Origin: Clostridioides difficile
GTDB lineage: Bacteria > Bacillota > Clostridia > Peptostreptococcales > Peptostreptococcaceae
Assembly: GCF_900243075.1 (NCBI RefSeq)
Contig: NZ_OEZH01000097.1
Span: forward strand, 1-64,000
Reading direction: 5' to 3'
DNA: 64,000 bases
The translations under genes and the position numbers were made by a program. Positions 1 through 7,173 of the stretch are shown piece after piece. Numbering within the stretch: the first letter of the stretch is position 1; each line of letters opens with the position of its first letter. Below the pieces are notes generated by a model that saw only the letters and a list, made by a program, of their open reading frames with translations, made no database searches and was not told the DNA's origin.

Positions 1-45
1 TTAAAGGGGTAATAATTTTTGCAAAAATGGAAAAAATATCAAAAT

Positions 46-74
46 AAGGCTATGATTTTTAAATCCATAGCCTT
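46..74 (-). terminator. Hairpin downstream of the recombinase operon
   Basis: AAGGCTATG at 46-54 pairs with CATAGCCTT at 66-74 around an AT loop. Read on the minus strand it is followed by a T-rich stretch. It is the likely terminator for the minus-strand recombinase transcript. Confidence 0.55.
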
Positions 75-93
75 ACCAATAAAAGTTTAATGA

Positions 94-195
94 TCACTTA
101 AAAAATAAATTTTTATTTAAAGAATACACATAAATATTTCCAGACTCTGGTGAGTCGTTATAATATTCACCATTTTTCTTGCACTTTTGAAACAT
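94..195 (-). CDS. 33-residue hypothetical protein coupled to the recombinase
   Basis: A short open frame begins with ATG at 193-195, immediately after the recombinase stop codon (TAA ATG), so it could be translated by re-initiation. It encodes MFQKCKKNGEYYNDSPESGN and 13 further residues, and ends at a TGA at 94-96 upstream of the hairpin. No ribosome binding site of its own is evident and no family is recognised. It may be a chance frame; the only support is its exact abutment to the upstream gene and the hairpin just after it. Confidence 0.3.
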   Translation of the reverse strand: MFQKCKKNGEYYNDSPESGNIYVYSLNKNLFFK

Positions 196-843
196 TTAGT
201 TAGTATTTTTTCTATTTGCTCTTTTTATTGTTCCTCCCTCATAAATTTTTATCCACTCATATAAAGTAGTTCTACCAATACCTAAAATTTTGGCTACTTC
301 TTTTCTTTTTAAGCTTCCATCCAATATTTTTAAGTAATATTTAACAAATTCTTTGTTACCATCTAAAGTTTCTTTAGTTATTGCTTGTCTACCAAACCAT
401 CTACCACTTTTTGTATTAATTTTACCTGTGATTTTCTTATATTCTTTTAATTGGTCTATTTTTTGCTGTGTTCTTTCTTGTATTGTCTCTCTTTCCATTT
501 CTGCAACTGCACCAAAAATGCCTAACAATAATTTATAAGTATTATTACTGGTGTCTATACCTTCCTTTAGTATTTTTACTCTTACACCTTTAGCAATTAA
601 AATATCTATTATATCAATCAAATCTTTTAAACTTCTTCCTAATCGACTTATTGACTCACAGTATACAATATCTCCACTTCTTACACTTAATAACATTTCA
701 TTTAGAGCAGGTCTATCTTTATTTGCACCTGTCATTTTATCTCTATGTATTTTATTGAATTTTATTCCTTCATTTTCTAATATCCATTCTTGTCTATTAT
801 TATTTTGTTTTTTTGTACTTACTCTTTCATATCCAACTATCAT
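196..843 (-). CDS. Serine recombinase (resolvase/invertase family)
   Basis: 215 residues, normal for a small resolvase/invertase. The N-terminal catalytic domain shows the nucleophile motif GYERVST (Ser about residue 9), an SRLGRS motif near residue 67 and the E-helix AEMERETIQERT near residue 114. A C-terminal helix-turn-helix (GSLKRKEVAKILGIGRTTLYEWI) binds DNA. The family makes staggered double-strand breaks through a phosphoserine link and resolves plasmid multimers or inverts segments. A perfect 30-bp palindrome lies about 150 bp upstream and could be part of its site. On a plasmid next to parAB, multimer resolution is the most likely job, but invertase activity cannot be excluded. Confidence 0.9.
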   Translation of the reverse strand: MIVGYERVSTKKQNNNRQEWILENEGIKFNKIHRDKMTGANKDRPALNEMLLSVRSGDIVYCESISRLGRSLKDLIDIIDILIAKGVRVKILKEGIDTSNNTYKLLLGIFGAVAEMERETIQERTQQKIDQLKEYKKITGKINTKSGRWFGRQAITKETLDGNKEFVKYYLKILDGSLKRKEVAKILGIGRTTLYEWIKIYEGGTIKRANRKNTN

Positions 844-993
844 ATAAATTTTACTCCTTTATTATTTTTATTATAGTTATAGTATACATTATATTTTATG
901 TATGGTTAAACTATTCTTTCAATTTTCCATTTACCGAACTTCTTTTTATATAGTTTTTCAATTGTTTCAACAATAAAATACCAAATTTTATTA

Positions 994-1023
994 AGTTTGG
1001 TTAAACGTTGGTTTAACCAAACT
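994..1023. repeat. Perfect 30-bp palindrome upstream of the recombinase
   Basis: The 325-bp gap 844-1168 holds a 13-bp inverted repeat, AGTTTGGTTAAAC and its complement, around a GTTG spacer at 994-1023. A further half-site TGGTTAAAC occurs at 903-911, nearer the recombinase start. Paired short inverted repeats upstream of a resolvase gene resemble res subsites, so it could be the recombination site, an autoregulatory operator, or both. Apart from these sites the gap is AT-rich and has no convincing gene. Confidence 0.55.
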
Positions 1024-1168
1024 AATAATTGTCATATTTTTCTTAATATATTTAATAAATATATAATTCTTAATATTATATAATATTAGTGCAGTAAATT
1101 TTTATCTTGATTATTTATAAATTACTATATAAAAATCCATGTAAACTAATTTCCACTTTTATAAACTT

Positions 1169-1873
1169 TTAATAGTCATATAAACATTCTGGATAGATTA
1201 ATTCACATTCATATATTCTCTTGTTCAATATTATATTTATATATGGATACCTTATTAAAGCTAAGTGACCTCCTGGATATAATAATAATTCTTGTTCTTT
1301 TCTACTAGTAATGGCGTTTACATATACACCAATTGAATTTTTCCTAACATAAATTTTTAATAAGTTCTCATAATCAGCATATGGTTGACTAGATTTCACT
1401 ATATTAGTAGAAAGACTTGTACTCAAAAAACCTTTTTCTTGGATTGCTAAATATGGATTTTTTTTGTTGTTTATAATTAATTTTCTAATAAAATTATCAT
1501 CAACTAGCCTATAAGTAATTATATTATCAGGAATTTTAGGTGCACTACTCAATACCATAGTTAATATATGAGATAATTCATGATATATATAATCACAATC
1601 CTTTTTCCTATTTTTTACATTTCTTAGGTAACTATTTATTTCTCTGTATCCTTCACCACAATAGGTTTCTATAGGTTTAAGAAAATCTGTTCTTGCAATC
1701 TTAGTTATTTTTATCGTTTTTAAATACTTTTCTGCCCATGACTTATAGTAAGTATTTCCCCAGTTATCGGCTTCCTTTACAGAACGAAATCTTTTATATT
1801 TCGATTTATTACTTAGTGTTCTATTAATATATCCATATCTCTTTACTCGTTCATTAAAAAAATTATTCAACAT
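1169..1873 (-). CDS. ADP-ribosyltransferase exoenzyme-like protein
   Basis: About 234 residues from the ATG at 1871-1873, which follows a GAGGAG ribosome binding site; a TTG three bases further in is also possible. It carries the R-S-E triad of mono-ADP-ribosyltransferases: an Arg in ITYRLVDD (about residue 150), the STS motif in GFLSTSLS (about 180) and an EQE (ExE) motif in SRKEQELLLYPGG (about 215). This is the VIP2/C3/CDTa-type catalytic layout, which transfers ADP-ribose from NAD to a protein. No signal peptide is seen, so it would act in the cytoplasm or be exported by another route. It starts 42 bp after the Fic gene and is probably co-transcribed. Possible roles are a TA toxin, an effector or a phage-defence protein. 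Confidence 0.75.
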   Translation of the reverse strand: MLNNFFNERVKRYGYINRTLSNKSKYKRFRSVKEADNWGNTYYKSWAEKYLKTIKITKIARTDFLKPIETYCGEGYREINSYLRNVKNRKKDCDYIYHELSHILTMVLSSAPKIPDNIITYRLVDDNFIRKLIINNKKNPYLAIQEKGFLSTSLSTNIVKSSQPYADYENLLKIYVRKNSIGVYVNAITSRKEQELLLYPGGHLALIRYPYINIILNKRIYECELIYPECLYDY

Positions 1874-1914
1874 ATATCTCCTCAAATATTTCTATTATAG
1901 TTTAATTATAACTT

Positions 1915-2805
1915 CTATCTTTCTAATTCTTCTATTTTTATTACCCTTTTGTCTTTTTTGATGATATACGATAGTTTTTCTTTACAATTTTTCAAATCAA
2001 TACATCCACTAATCAGCTCTTTTTTACATCCTTTGTCAAGAAATACTGATAATTTGATTTGTTCATTAACATTATATTTTTCTGATAATGCCATAATTAA
2101 TTCTTCTGCATGTCCAAAATCATATACATCATTTTTATTAATTTCATTAAATGATGAATTAAATTTTACATATGTATTACTTCTTAAAAATTTTCTCTCT
2201 CCTATTTCCATAGAATCCTTTACTATTTTTGTTAAATGTTCATATTCTGAATACTCACCAATTGAGGCTAACACTAATGAATCTCTTACATAATCAGAAT
2301 ATGTTCTAAATATTTCTTTATCCAGATAAAATCCATTACGCTCTGCAAATTGAACAGCAAAAGTCATTATAGTCCTAGAATTACCCTCTCTAAAAGCATG
2401 TACTTTCCATAATTTTGATATACCTTTAGAAAACAACTCTGCTCTTTCAGATAAATCTAATTTGGACCATTTAATATTTTTTAGCTCTTTTAAAACAAGT
2501 GTTGCTTCTTTTTCTACTGATTTATAATCGCAATACTCTACACTTAAACCATTCAAAACTTTCTCTGGTTTCTCAATATTAATTTGTCTTGGCTCTCCTG
2601 CCCAATTATAAATATCATCAAACAAATACTTATGTAGTTTTTTTAGATATTCAAAGTCAATTCTTTCATTTTTCATTATACCATCAACAGTAACAAATCT
2701 GGGATGTGTCATTGCAGCTTCAAATTTTTCTAATGTTTCACTATCCTTTATTCCAAATTTATTTTTTAATACAGGAGCATCATCATATAAATATATATCT
2801 TTCAT
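1915..2805 (-). CDS. Fic-domain AMP-transferase toxin
   Basis: 296 residues. The Fic core has the active-site motif HAFREGNSRTI near residue 138, matching HxFx(D/E)GNxR: His is the catalytic base, and the anion-hole and Arg residues hold ATP. Upstream, LHKYLFDDIYNWAGEPR is the usual Fic beta-hairpin and helix region. The family adds AMP to Tyr, Ser or Thr of target proteins; relatives modify DNA gyrase, topoisomerase IV or Rho GTPases. A C-terminal extension of roughly 100 residues is not recognised, and no BID secretion domain is apparent. The gene starts 3 bp after the small VbhA-like antitoxin gene, the normal arrangement of class I Fic TA modules. Confidence 0.9.
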   Translation of the reverse strand: MKDIYLYDDAPVLKNKFGIKDSETLEKFEAAMTHPRFVTVDGIMKNERIDFEYLKKLHKYLFDDIYNWAGEPRQINIEKPEKVLNGLSVEYCDYKSVEKEATLVLKELKNIKWSKLDLSERAELFSKGISKLWKVHAFREGNSRTIMTFAVQFAERNGFYLDKEIFRTYSDYVRDSLVLASIGEYSEYEHLTKIVKDSMEIGERKFLRSNTYVKFNSSFNEINKNDVYDFGHAEELIMALSEKYNVNEQIKLSVFLDKGCKKELISGCIDLKNCKEKLSYIIKKDKRVIKIEELER

Positions 2806-2808
2806 ATT

Positions 2809-3024
2809 CTAATTCTCCTTTTTTACATTATATTTTCTTTCATACAATTTAATTATTTCAATTCTAACATCTTCAAGTTCTTTATTTCCATCCACATATT
2901 CATCCATTAATTTTTTTACATCTAATTCTGGCTCTCTTGAATCAATAGAACCAATTGCTAATGCCCCATTAACAAATTCTCTTCTTTGCTCTTTAGTTGT
3001 ATTTTTAATTAAGTATTCCTCCAT
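2809..3024 (-). CDS. VbhA-like antitoxin for the Fic protein
   Basis: 71 residues, acidic and helical. The layout KEQRREFVNGALAIGSI followed by DEYVDGNKELEDVR resembles the antitoxin-VbhA family, whose first helix places a Ser/Thr and a Glu into the Fic nucleotide pocket and blocks ATP. The exact (S/T)xxxE(G/N) inhibitory motif is not cleanly visible; the nearest match is GSIDSREPE, with the Glu one residue further away. It precedes the Fic gene by 3 bp with a TCCTCC-type ribosome binding site (minus strand), so toxin and antitoxin are almost certainly made together. Functional assignment comes mainly from context plus this pattern. Confidence 0.75.
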   Translation of the reverse strand: MEEYLIKNTTKEQRREFVNGALAIGSIDSREPELDVKKLMDEYVDGNKELEDVRIEIIKLYERKYNVKKEN

Positions 3025-3184
3025 AATTTCCTCCTAAAATGTGTCTTTTTAACCTGTCGGCAACTTACAAGTGATTTTTTTTATTTTTCTAATAGTACCA
3101 TACTTATATTATAACAAATATTATTGCTACATCTATTAGAAACACTATACTACGCATAACGCTAAATAAAAAAATTAACTTGTA

Positions 3185-3727
3185 TTATTTTAATATTTTC
3201 TCAGTTTTTTTTAGTATTATTTTATCCTTACATAAATTCAAAGATACATAAGGCTCTTTTTCACTTATATTCAACTCTCTTAACCAATTAATGGGTATGG
3301 TTAATTTTAATGTATTACTAAAAAATATGGTTTTGGTAGTTTTATCAATTAAATTTATATCTTCAATATACTTTTCTCTATGTTTCTTTATCCAAATTTC
3401 ATCTTCATAAAAAAATAAATCTACTTGGGGATATTCTTTTGATATTCTCAAATATTCAATCCATTCTTCATAAATATATACTCTAGTGCTCTTACCTCCA
3501 TTCCAACTTAGAAATTGGATTTTTTTTACTTGAATATCAGAATACTCATGATAATCTACATCTAAATCTAAAGATTCAACTATTTTTTTTAGTGTTTTTG
3601 ATGCTACTCTTTCCCCATTTTCAAGTCTTTCAATAGTCCTAACCGATACTCCTGTATACCTTGAAAACTTTACTCTACTTAAATTCATTTCATTTTTCTT
3701 ACTAATTATTTTTTTTACTAAGTCCAT
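3185..3727 (-). CDS. XRE-family HTH regulator with AbrB-like C-terminal region
   Basis: 180 residues. Residues 5-55 form a helix-turn-helix of the XRE type (SRVKFSRYTGVSVRTIERLE). The rest contains two segments with the look of swapped-hairpin AbrB domains: one around SWNGGKSTRVYIYEEWIEYL ending in DEIWIKK, and a clearer one, TLKLTIPINWLRELNISEKE ending in DKIILKK. AbrB domains dimerise and bind DNA or act as antitoxins. The gene lies between parB and the Fic operon, flanked by a hairpin, and may regulate either. The AbrB assignment is by eye from the IxIPxxWxxxLxI pattern and is moderate. Confidence 0.7.
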   Translation of the reverse strand: MDLVKKIISKKNEMNLSRVKFSRYTGVSVRTIERLENGERVASKTLKKIVESLDLDVDYHEYSDIQVKKIQFLSWNGGKSTRVYIYEEWIEYLRISKEYPQVDLFFYEDEIWIKKHREKYIEDINLIDKTTKTIFFSNTLKLTIPINWLRELNISEKEPYVSLNLCKDKIILKKTEKILK

Positions 3728-3732
3728 TTATT

Positions 3733-3770
3733 ACACCTCTTTTTTAAAAGAGGTGTCCCCTGGGGACACC
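3733..3770. terminator. Compound hairpin with GTCCCCTGGGGAC core
   Basis: Two overlapping inverted repeats lie between parB and the HTH gene: ACACCTCTTTTT with AAAAGAGGTGT, and GGTGTCCCCTGGGGACACC at 3752-3770. The two share the GGTGT strand, so the structures are mutually exclusive. This is the first copy of the recurring GTCCCC hairpin family of this window. Because it sits upstream of the minus-strand HTH gene it could serve as terminator of parB or as an attenuator. Confidence 0.55.
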
Positions 3771-3790
3771 CCTATTTAATTCCTATATTT

Positions 3791-5158
3791 TTATTTACCA
3801 TGTATTTTTAATGTTGATTCTAATGTATCAAATAACCTCTTTAAAACATCAAAGTCTTTTGTAATTTTTTCATCTAAAGGTATATTTTTTATCAAAGTTG
3901 TAATTCTTATTACATCAGACCTAACTGTATCTAGTTTTGTTTTTACTTCATAAATAGCTTTTTTCTCACTTTCATCAATATTTTTATTTTCTAATTCTTT
4001 TTTTAGTTTTTCATTTTCTAATTTTATTGCTTCATTTTCTTTTTTCATTCTCTTCTGTTCTTCTTCAAAATCTCGTATTATATTTTCTGCTTTAATCTTT
4101 GCATCTTTATCAGCTTTAGATACAATTTCAAGTTGTTCTTCTTTTATCCTTTCTAATTCTTTCCTATGTTCCTCTGTTATTTCTTCGTATTTATTCTCTA
4201 ATACTTTTCTTTCAGATTCAAGGTGCTCTATTTCTTTATAAAATTCTTCTATTTCTTTTTCATTCTTACCCTTCATTTCTTCTTTAACTTTATCTATTTT
4301 TTCATTAATATCATCAGTTGCTTCTTTTAATTCATTTTCTTTTTCCTTGTTATCTTTTTCAAGTTGTTCAATCTTACTTTGATATTTTTTTTCTATTATA
4401 TTTTTTTCTTCCTCTAACTCTTTGTATTTATTTTTTAAATCATTCGCTTCTTGTTTAGTGATTTCTAATTTATTATCTCTATCTTTAATTGCTTGATATA
4501 AAACTTTTTGATTTTCTTCTGATAAATTAGAAAATTCACTTGCACTTGCAATAGATAATCCATTAGTTTCTAATAACTTAAGTAAATCGGGAATTAATTT
4601 ACTTGCTATTGACATATATCTTTGAGCTTGTGTAGATTTTATATTTAATTTTTCAGCTACAGATTCTCTCATATTTACTTTTTCACCATTATGTTTTTTC
4701 TCTTTATATAATTCAATTAATCTTTTTGTTTGTGTAACTTTTTCAAAATCAGTTAATGTTCTAGTGTATGCATTTGCTTCAATTAGTGCTATCTCTGCAT
4801 CCACTTCATTCAAAACCTTAACTTGACATGGTACAAGAGAAAATTTCTTATATCCTTGCTCTACTAATCTTTTATGTGCAGTATATCGTTTTTCACCACT
4901 TACCACTTCATATTTCCCATTTTCTAACTTTCTCACTATAAGATTATGAAATAATCCATTTTCAAGAATACTATTAGCAACATCTTCTACTTCTTTATCA
5001 TTAATACTATAAAAGTTTTTTGGACTTGGAACAATATCATCTATATGTATAAATTCTATTTTAAATTGTTCTTGCTCTTTTAATTCAACTTTTTGAACCT
5101 CATTCTTTATATTTTCTAACTTAGTTACTGTATTATTTTTCATAAAATTTTTAGCCAT
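3791..5158 (-). CDS. parB: ParB-family partition protein with long coiled coil
   Basis: 455 residues, longer than a typical ParB (about 280-300). Residues 35-110 form the ParB/Srx N-terminal domain, with HIDDIVPSPKNFYSI and the signature VVSGEKRYTAHK that binds CTP in the family. The helix-turn-helix region follows (AEKLNIKSTQAQRYMSI, about 170-190). Residues 225-410 are a Lys/Glu-rich coiled coil, and the C-terminus ends in a short helical tail. ParB loads at parS and spreads, recruiting ParA. It starts 18 bp after parA in the same operon. The greatly enlarged coiled coil is the unusual feature. Confidence 0.9.
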   Translation of the reverse strand: MAKNFMKNNTVTKLENIKNEVQKVELKEQEQFKIEFIHIDDIVPSPKNFYSINDKEVEDVANSILENGLFHNLIVRKLENGKYEVVSGEKRYTAHKRLVEQGYKKFSLVPCQVKVLNEVDAEIALIEANAYTRTLTDFEKVTQTKRLIELYKEKKHNGEKVNMRESVAEKLNIKSTQAQRYMSIASKLIPDLLKLLETNGLSIASASEFSNLSEENQKVLYQAIKDRDNKLEITKQEANDLKNKYKELEEEKNIIEKKYQSKIEQLEKDNKEKENELKEATDDINEKIDKVKEEMKGKNEKEIEEFYKEIEHLESERKVLENKYEEITEEHRKELERIKEEQLEIVSKADKDAKIKAENIIRDFEEEQKRMKKENEAIKLENEKLKKELENKNIDESEKKAIYEVKTKLDTVRSDVIRITTLIKNIPLDEKITKDFDVLKRLFDTLESTLKIHGK

Positions 5159-5176
5159 ATATGAAGTCCTCCATTT

Positions 5177-5932
5177 TTATAAATTTAATTCCCTTACTAA
5201 ACTATAATAATCTTTACTTGCATTTGAATTTTTCTTATAAAATACAACTGGCACACATTCAAAAGTTGATTCTGGTACAGTTACATTTTTTCTTATGCTT
5301 ACCTTCAAAAGAATGTCTCCTAGAAATTCTTTTAAGCCTTCTTTTACTTGCTTATTTACAGTTGTAGGTTCATCTCTCGTTACAAAACAACCCATTATAT
5401 TCAAATTAGGGTTAAATTCCTCTTTAATTTCATTAATTTTTTGCATTAAATCATTTACACCATCAATCGCATATCGGTCAACCACAAGTGGAATCAGCAC
5501 TTCATCACTTGCATGTAAAATATTTGTTGTTATTAAATTCCAAGCTGGAGGACAATCTATAATACAATAATCGTAAATATCCTTAACTTGTTCTAAAGCT
5601 TTCTTTAATCTATCGTGCTGCTTTCTTCCCATGTCAAGTAATATTTCTCTTTCTGAATAAGAAAATCGTATATCTGATGTTATCAAATCAATATTATCAA
5701 ATTCTGTTTTTATTATTACTTCATTAGTAGACATACCTTTTTTAGTTAGTAGCTCTGCTATTGTATAATCTTTATAATTATAATTTTCAGATGTATTTGA
5801 TAAATTAGCTTGTGGGTCTGCATCTACCATTAATACTTTATATCCTTTTTCAGCTAAAATTGCTGAAATATTTATAGTTGTTGTAGTTTTACCTACTCCA
5901 CCTTTTATATTATAAACACATATAGTTTTCAT
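5177..5932 (-). CDS. parA: ParA-family partition ATPase
   Basis: 251 residues. The deviant Walker A motif KGGVGKTTTTINIS lies at residues 10-23, Walker A-prime VDADPQANLS at 40-49 and Walker B YCIIDCPPAW near 122-131. These are the hallmarks of the type Ia ParA/Soj group lacking an N-terminal HTH. It forms ATP-dependent dimers on nucleoid DNA and moves ParB-parS complexes to each daughter cell. The AAGGAG ribosome binding site sits 7 bp before the ATG. It is first in a parA-parB operon on the minus strand. Confidence 0.95.
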   Translation of the reverse strand: MKTICVYNIKGGVGKTTTTINISAILAEKGYKVLMVDADPQANLSNTSENYNYKDYTIAELLTKKGMSTNEVIIKTEFDNIDLITSDIRFSYSEREILLDMGRKQHDRLKKALEQVKDIYDYCIIDCPPAWNLITTNILHASDEVLIPLVVDRYAIDGVNDLMQKINEIKEEFNPNLNIMGCFVTRDEPTTVNKQVKEGLKEFLGDILLKVSIRKNVTVPESTFECVPVVFYKKNSNASKDYYSLVRELNL

Positions 5933-6019
5933 TTTTAAATCTCCTTTTTATGTTGATTTTTCTTAGTTTTTATCTTATACTTATATTAGAATAATTAAAT
6001 AAAACCGTGCAAAGTTTAT

Positions 6020-6082
6020 TTAATCAAGATAGTGTCCAAATTGGGCACTTTTTTTAGTTATAATAATCAATTTTCTAATCAC
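6020..6082 (-). CDS. Possible 20-residue leader peptide upstream of parA
   Basis: A GTG start at 6080-6082 follows a strong AGGAGGG ribosome binding site and opens a frame of 20 codons (VIRKLIIITKKSAQFGHYLD) ending in TAA about 85 bp before parA. The frame contains an inverted repeat, AGTGTCC at 6030-6036 with GGGCACT at 6043-6049, which is followed by seven T on the plus strand. It could be a leader peptide, a tiny protein, or chance. The hairpin plus T run would act as a terminator only for plus-strand RNA antisense to this leader. Confidence 0.3.
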   Translation of the reverse strand: MIRKLIIITKKSAQFGHYLD

Positions 6083-6180
6083 AAAATCCCTCCTATTCTT
6101 TAATTTCTATAACTCACTATTTACAGATTCAACACCTAATTTAATCACTCCTTTCTGTTTATACTTATATTATATCATTA

Positions 6181-6336
6181 TAGGCATTTTTTGTCAATCC
6201 TTTTTTTGCCTAGTGTTTCTTTATTTTTAACTATATATACAGAATATAACGTTGTTATTTCAAGGTATATAGTAATTTTACCTCTATTGAATTAGGCAAA
6301 AAAAGGGTTTATTTTTTTTGCCCAGTATGATATAAT
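6181..6336 (+). promoter_or_regulatory. Duplicated inverted repeats and -10 box upstream of the RelA/SpoT gene
   Basis: The 428-bp gap 5933-6360 separates parA (minus) from the RelA/SpoT gene (plus). Two imperfect copies of one layout occur: TAGGCA-N20-TGCCTA at 6181-6212 and TAGGCA-N20-TGCCCA at 6293-6324. Both span exactly 32 bp, with an A or T tract inside. The second overlaps the region just before a TATAAT at 6331-6336. The positions suggest paired operators for repression of the downstream pair, as in autoregulated toxin-antitoxin operons. No good -35 hexamer is seen. Confidence 0.5.
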
Positions 6337-6360
6337 TATTATTATAGGTGAGGTGAAATT

Positions 6361-6912
6361 ATGGAATTTAATTTTTATGATATTACAACAAATATATTAG
6401 ATGAACTCAGTTATGAGTCAAAATTGGGAAAAAGTTTAAAAAACACTTTAAGAAAGTTTAATAAAGATGATATATTTAAAGAAATAAGAAATATAAGTAG
6501 ATATTTAAATACTAGAAAAATAGATTTTAAATTTCCTGTTTCATATCGAATAAAATCTTATCATTCGTTGGGTATAAGAATAATAGTAGATAGTTATTAC
6601 GAATTATTTGAACAAGATTTATCTTCTTTTAGATTAGCAGATATGAGAACTGGAAAAGCTAATGATGATGGATATAGAGGAGTTCATCTGTATTATCAAA
6701 AATCAAATTTTCATTATCCAATCGAATTACAAATAAATACTAAGGTAGATAGACAAATAAACGATTTATTACATACGTATATCTATAAACATACAAAAAA
6801 TAATTTAATTGGAAAAGAAGTTAGAAAATTATTTGACGAGGGTAACTTTAAAAATATAGAAGAATTTAAGGGAGTGATAGAAGATGTGTTATGTGATAGC
6901 GAAAAAATTTAA
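6361..6912 (+). CDS. RelA/SpoT-domain nucleotidyltransferase, probably shortened
   Basis: 183 residues, starting after a GGTGAGGTG ribosome binding site. The second half matches the RelA/SpoT synthetase fold: RIKS near residue 62, GIRIIV, DDGYRGVHLYY near 117 and PIELQINT near 134, the last corresponding to the catalytic Glu motif of (p)ppGpp synthetases. In relatives, 20-30 residues separate RxKS from the metal-binding D of the DxxGxR motif. Here RIKSYHSLGIRII is nearly continuous and His stands where that Asp is expected, so a deletion and loss of activity are likely. Together with the overlapping small gene it resembles a toxSAS-like or phage-defence pair. Confidence 0.75.
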   Translation: MEFNFYDITTNILDELSYESKLGKSLKNTLRKFNKDDIFKEIRNISRYLNTRKIDFKFPVSYRIKSYHSLGIRIIVDSYYELFEQDLSSFRLADMRTGKANDDGYRGVHLYYQKSNFHYPIELQINTKVDRQINDLLHTYIYKHTKNNLIGKEVRKLFDEGNFKNIEEFKGVIEDVLCDSEKI

Positions 6913-7108
6913 TAACATAGGTTGTCTAGCTTTAAGAACTGAACAAGGAGACAAACTTGGTGCATTAACAGAGTACTTATCACTTGCTACATTAGAAAAA
7001 GATGTACAAATAGTGGTTCTAGGCGATATAAGGTCATATAGAGAATATGAACCATATAGACTTTTAGATGATGAGGGCGATTTTATATCTCAAGTTCTTA
7101 AAATGTAA
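6884..7108 (+). CDS. Small partner protein (DUF6718-like) of the RelA/SpoT gene
   Basis: 74 residues, beginning MCYVIAKKFNNIGCLALRTE and containing the tract SYREYEPYRL. Its start lies 29 bp inside the RelA/SpoT gene in another frame, with GGGAG about 8 bp upstream, so the two are translationally coupled. I recognise the pattern as a small protein family (recalled as DUF6718) common in Clostridia, without known biochemical function. By position it could be the antitoxin of a toxSAS-type module, but this is inference. A perfect 19-bp hairpin follows the gene directly. Confidence 0.65.
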   Translation: MCYVIAKKFNNIGCLALRTEQGDKLGALTEYLSLATLEKDVQIVVLGDIRSYREYEPYRLLDDEGDFISQVLKM

Positions 7109-7115
7109 CTAAATT

Positions 7116-7158
7116 AAATATGATAAAACAGACTCAACAAGTCTGTTTTATCATATTT
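7116..7158 (+). terminator. Perfect 19-bp hairpin after the RelA/SpoT pair
   Basis: AAATATGATAAAACAGACT pairs without mismatch with its complement around a CAACA loop. It begins 7 bp after the stop of the small gene. An in-frame ATG for the next gene lies inside the stem and is therefore not used here as the start. Confidence 0.75.
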
Positions 7159-7173
7159 AAAGGAGATGATGAT

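Noticed and set aside
3752-3770. GTCCCCTGGGGAC as a parS site beside parB
   Set aside because: The same core occurs about fifteen times at gene ends with A/T tracts, so terminators or a repeat family explain it better, although ParB binding is listed as a test.
7120-7173. Start of the two-helix membrane protein at the upstream ATG
   Set aside because: That ATG lies inside a perfect 19-bp terminator stem, and a TTG with AAGGAG at 8 bp follows it.
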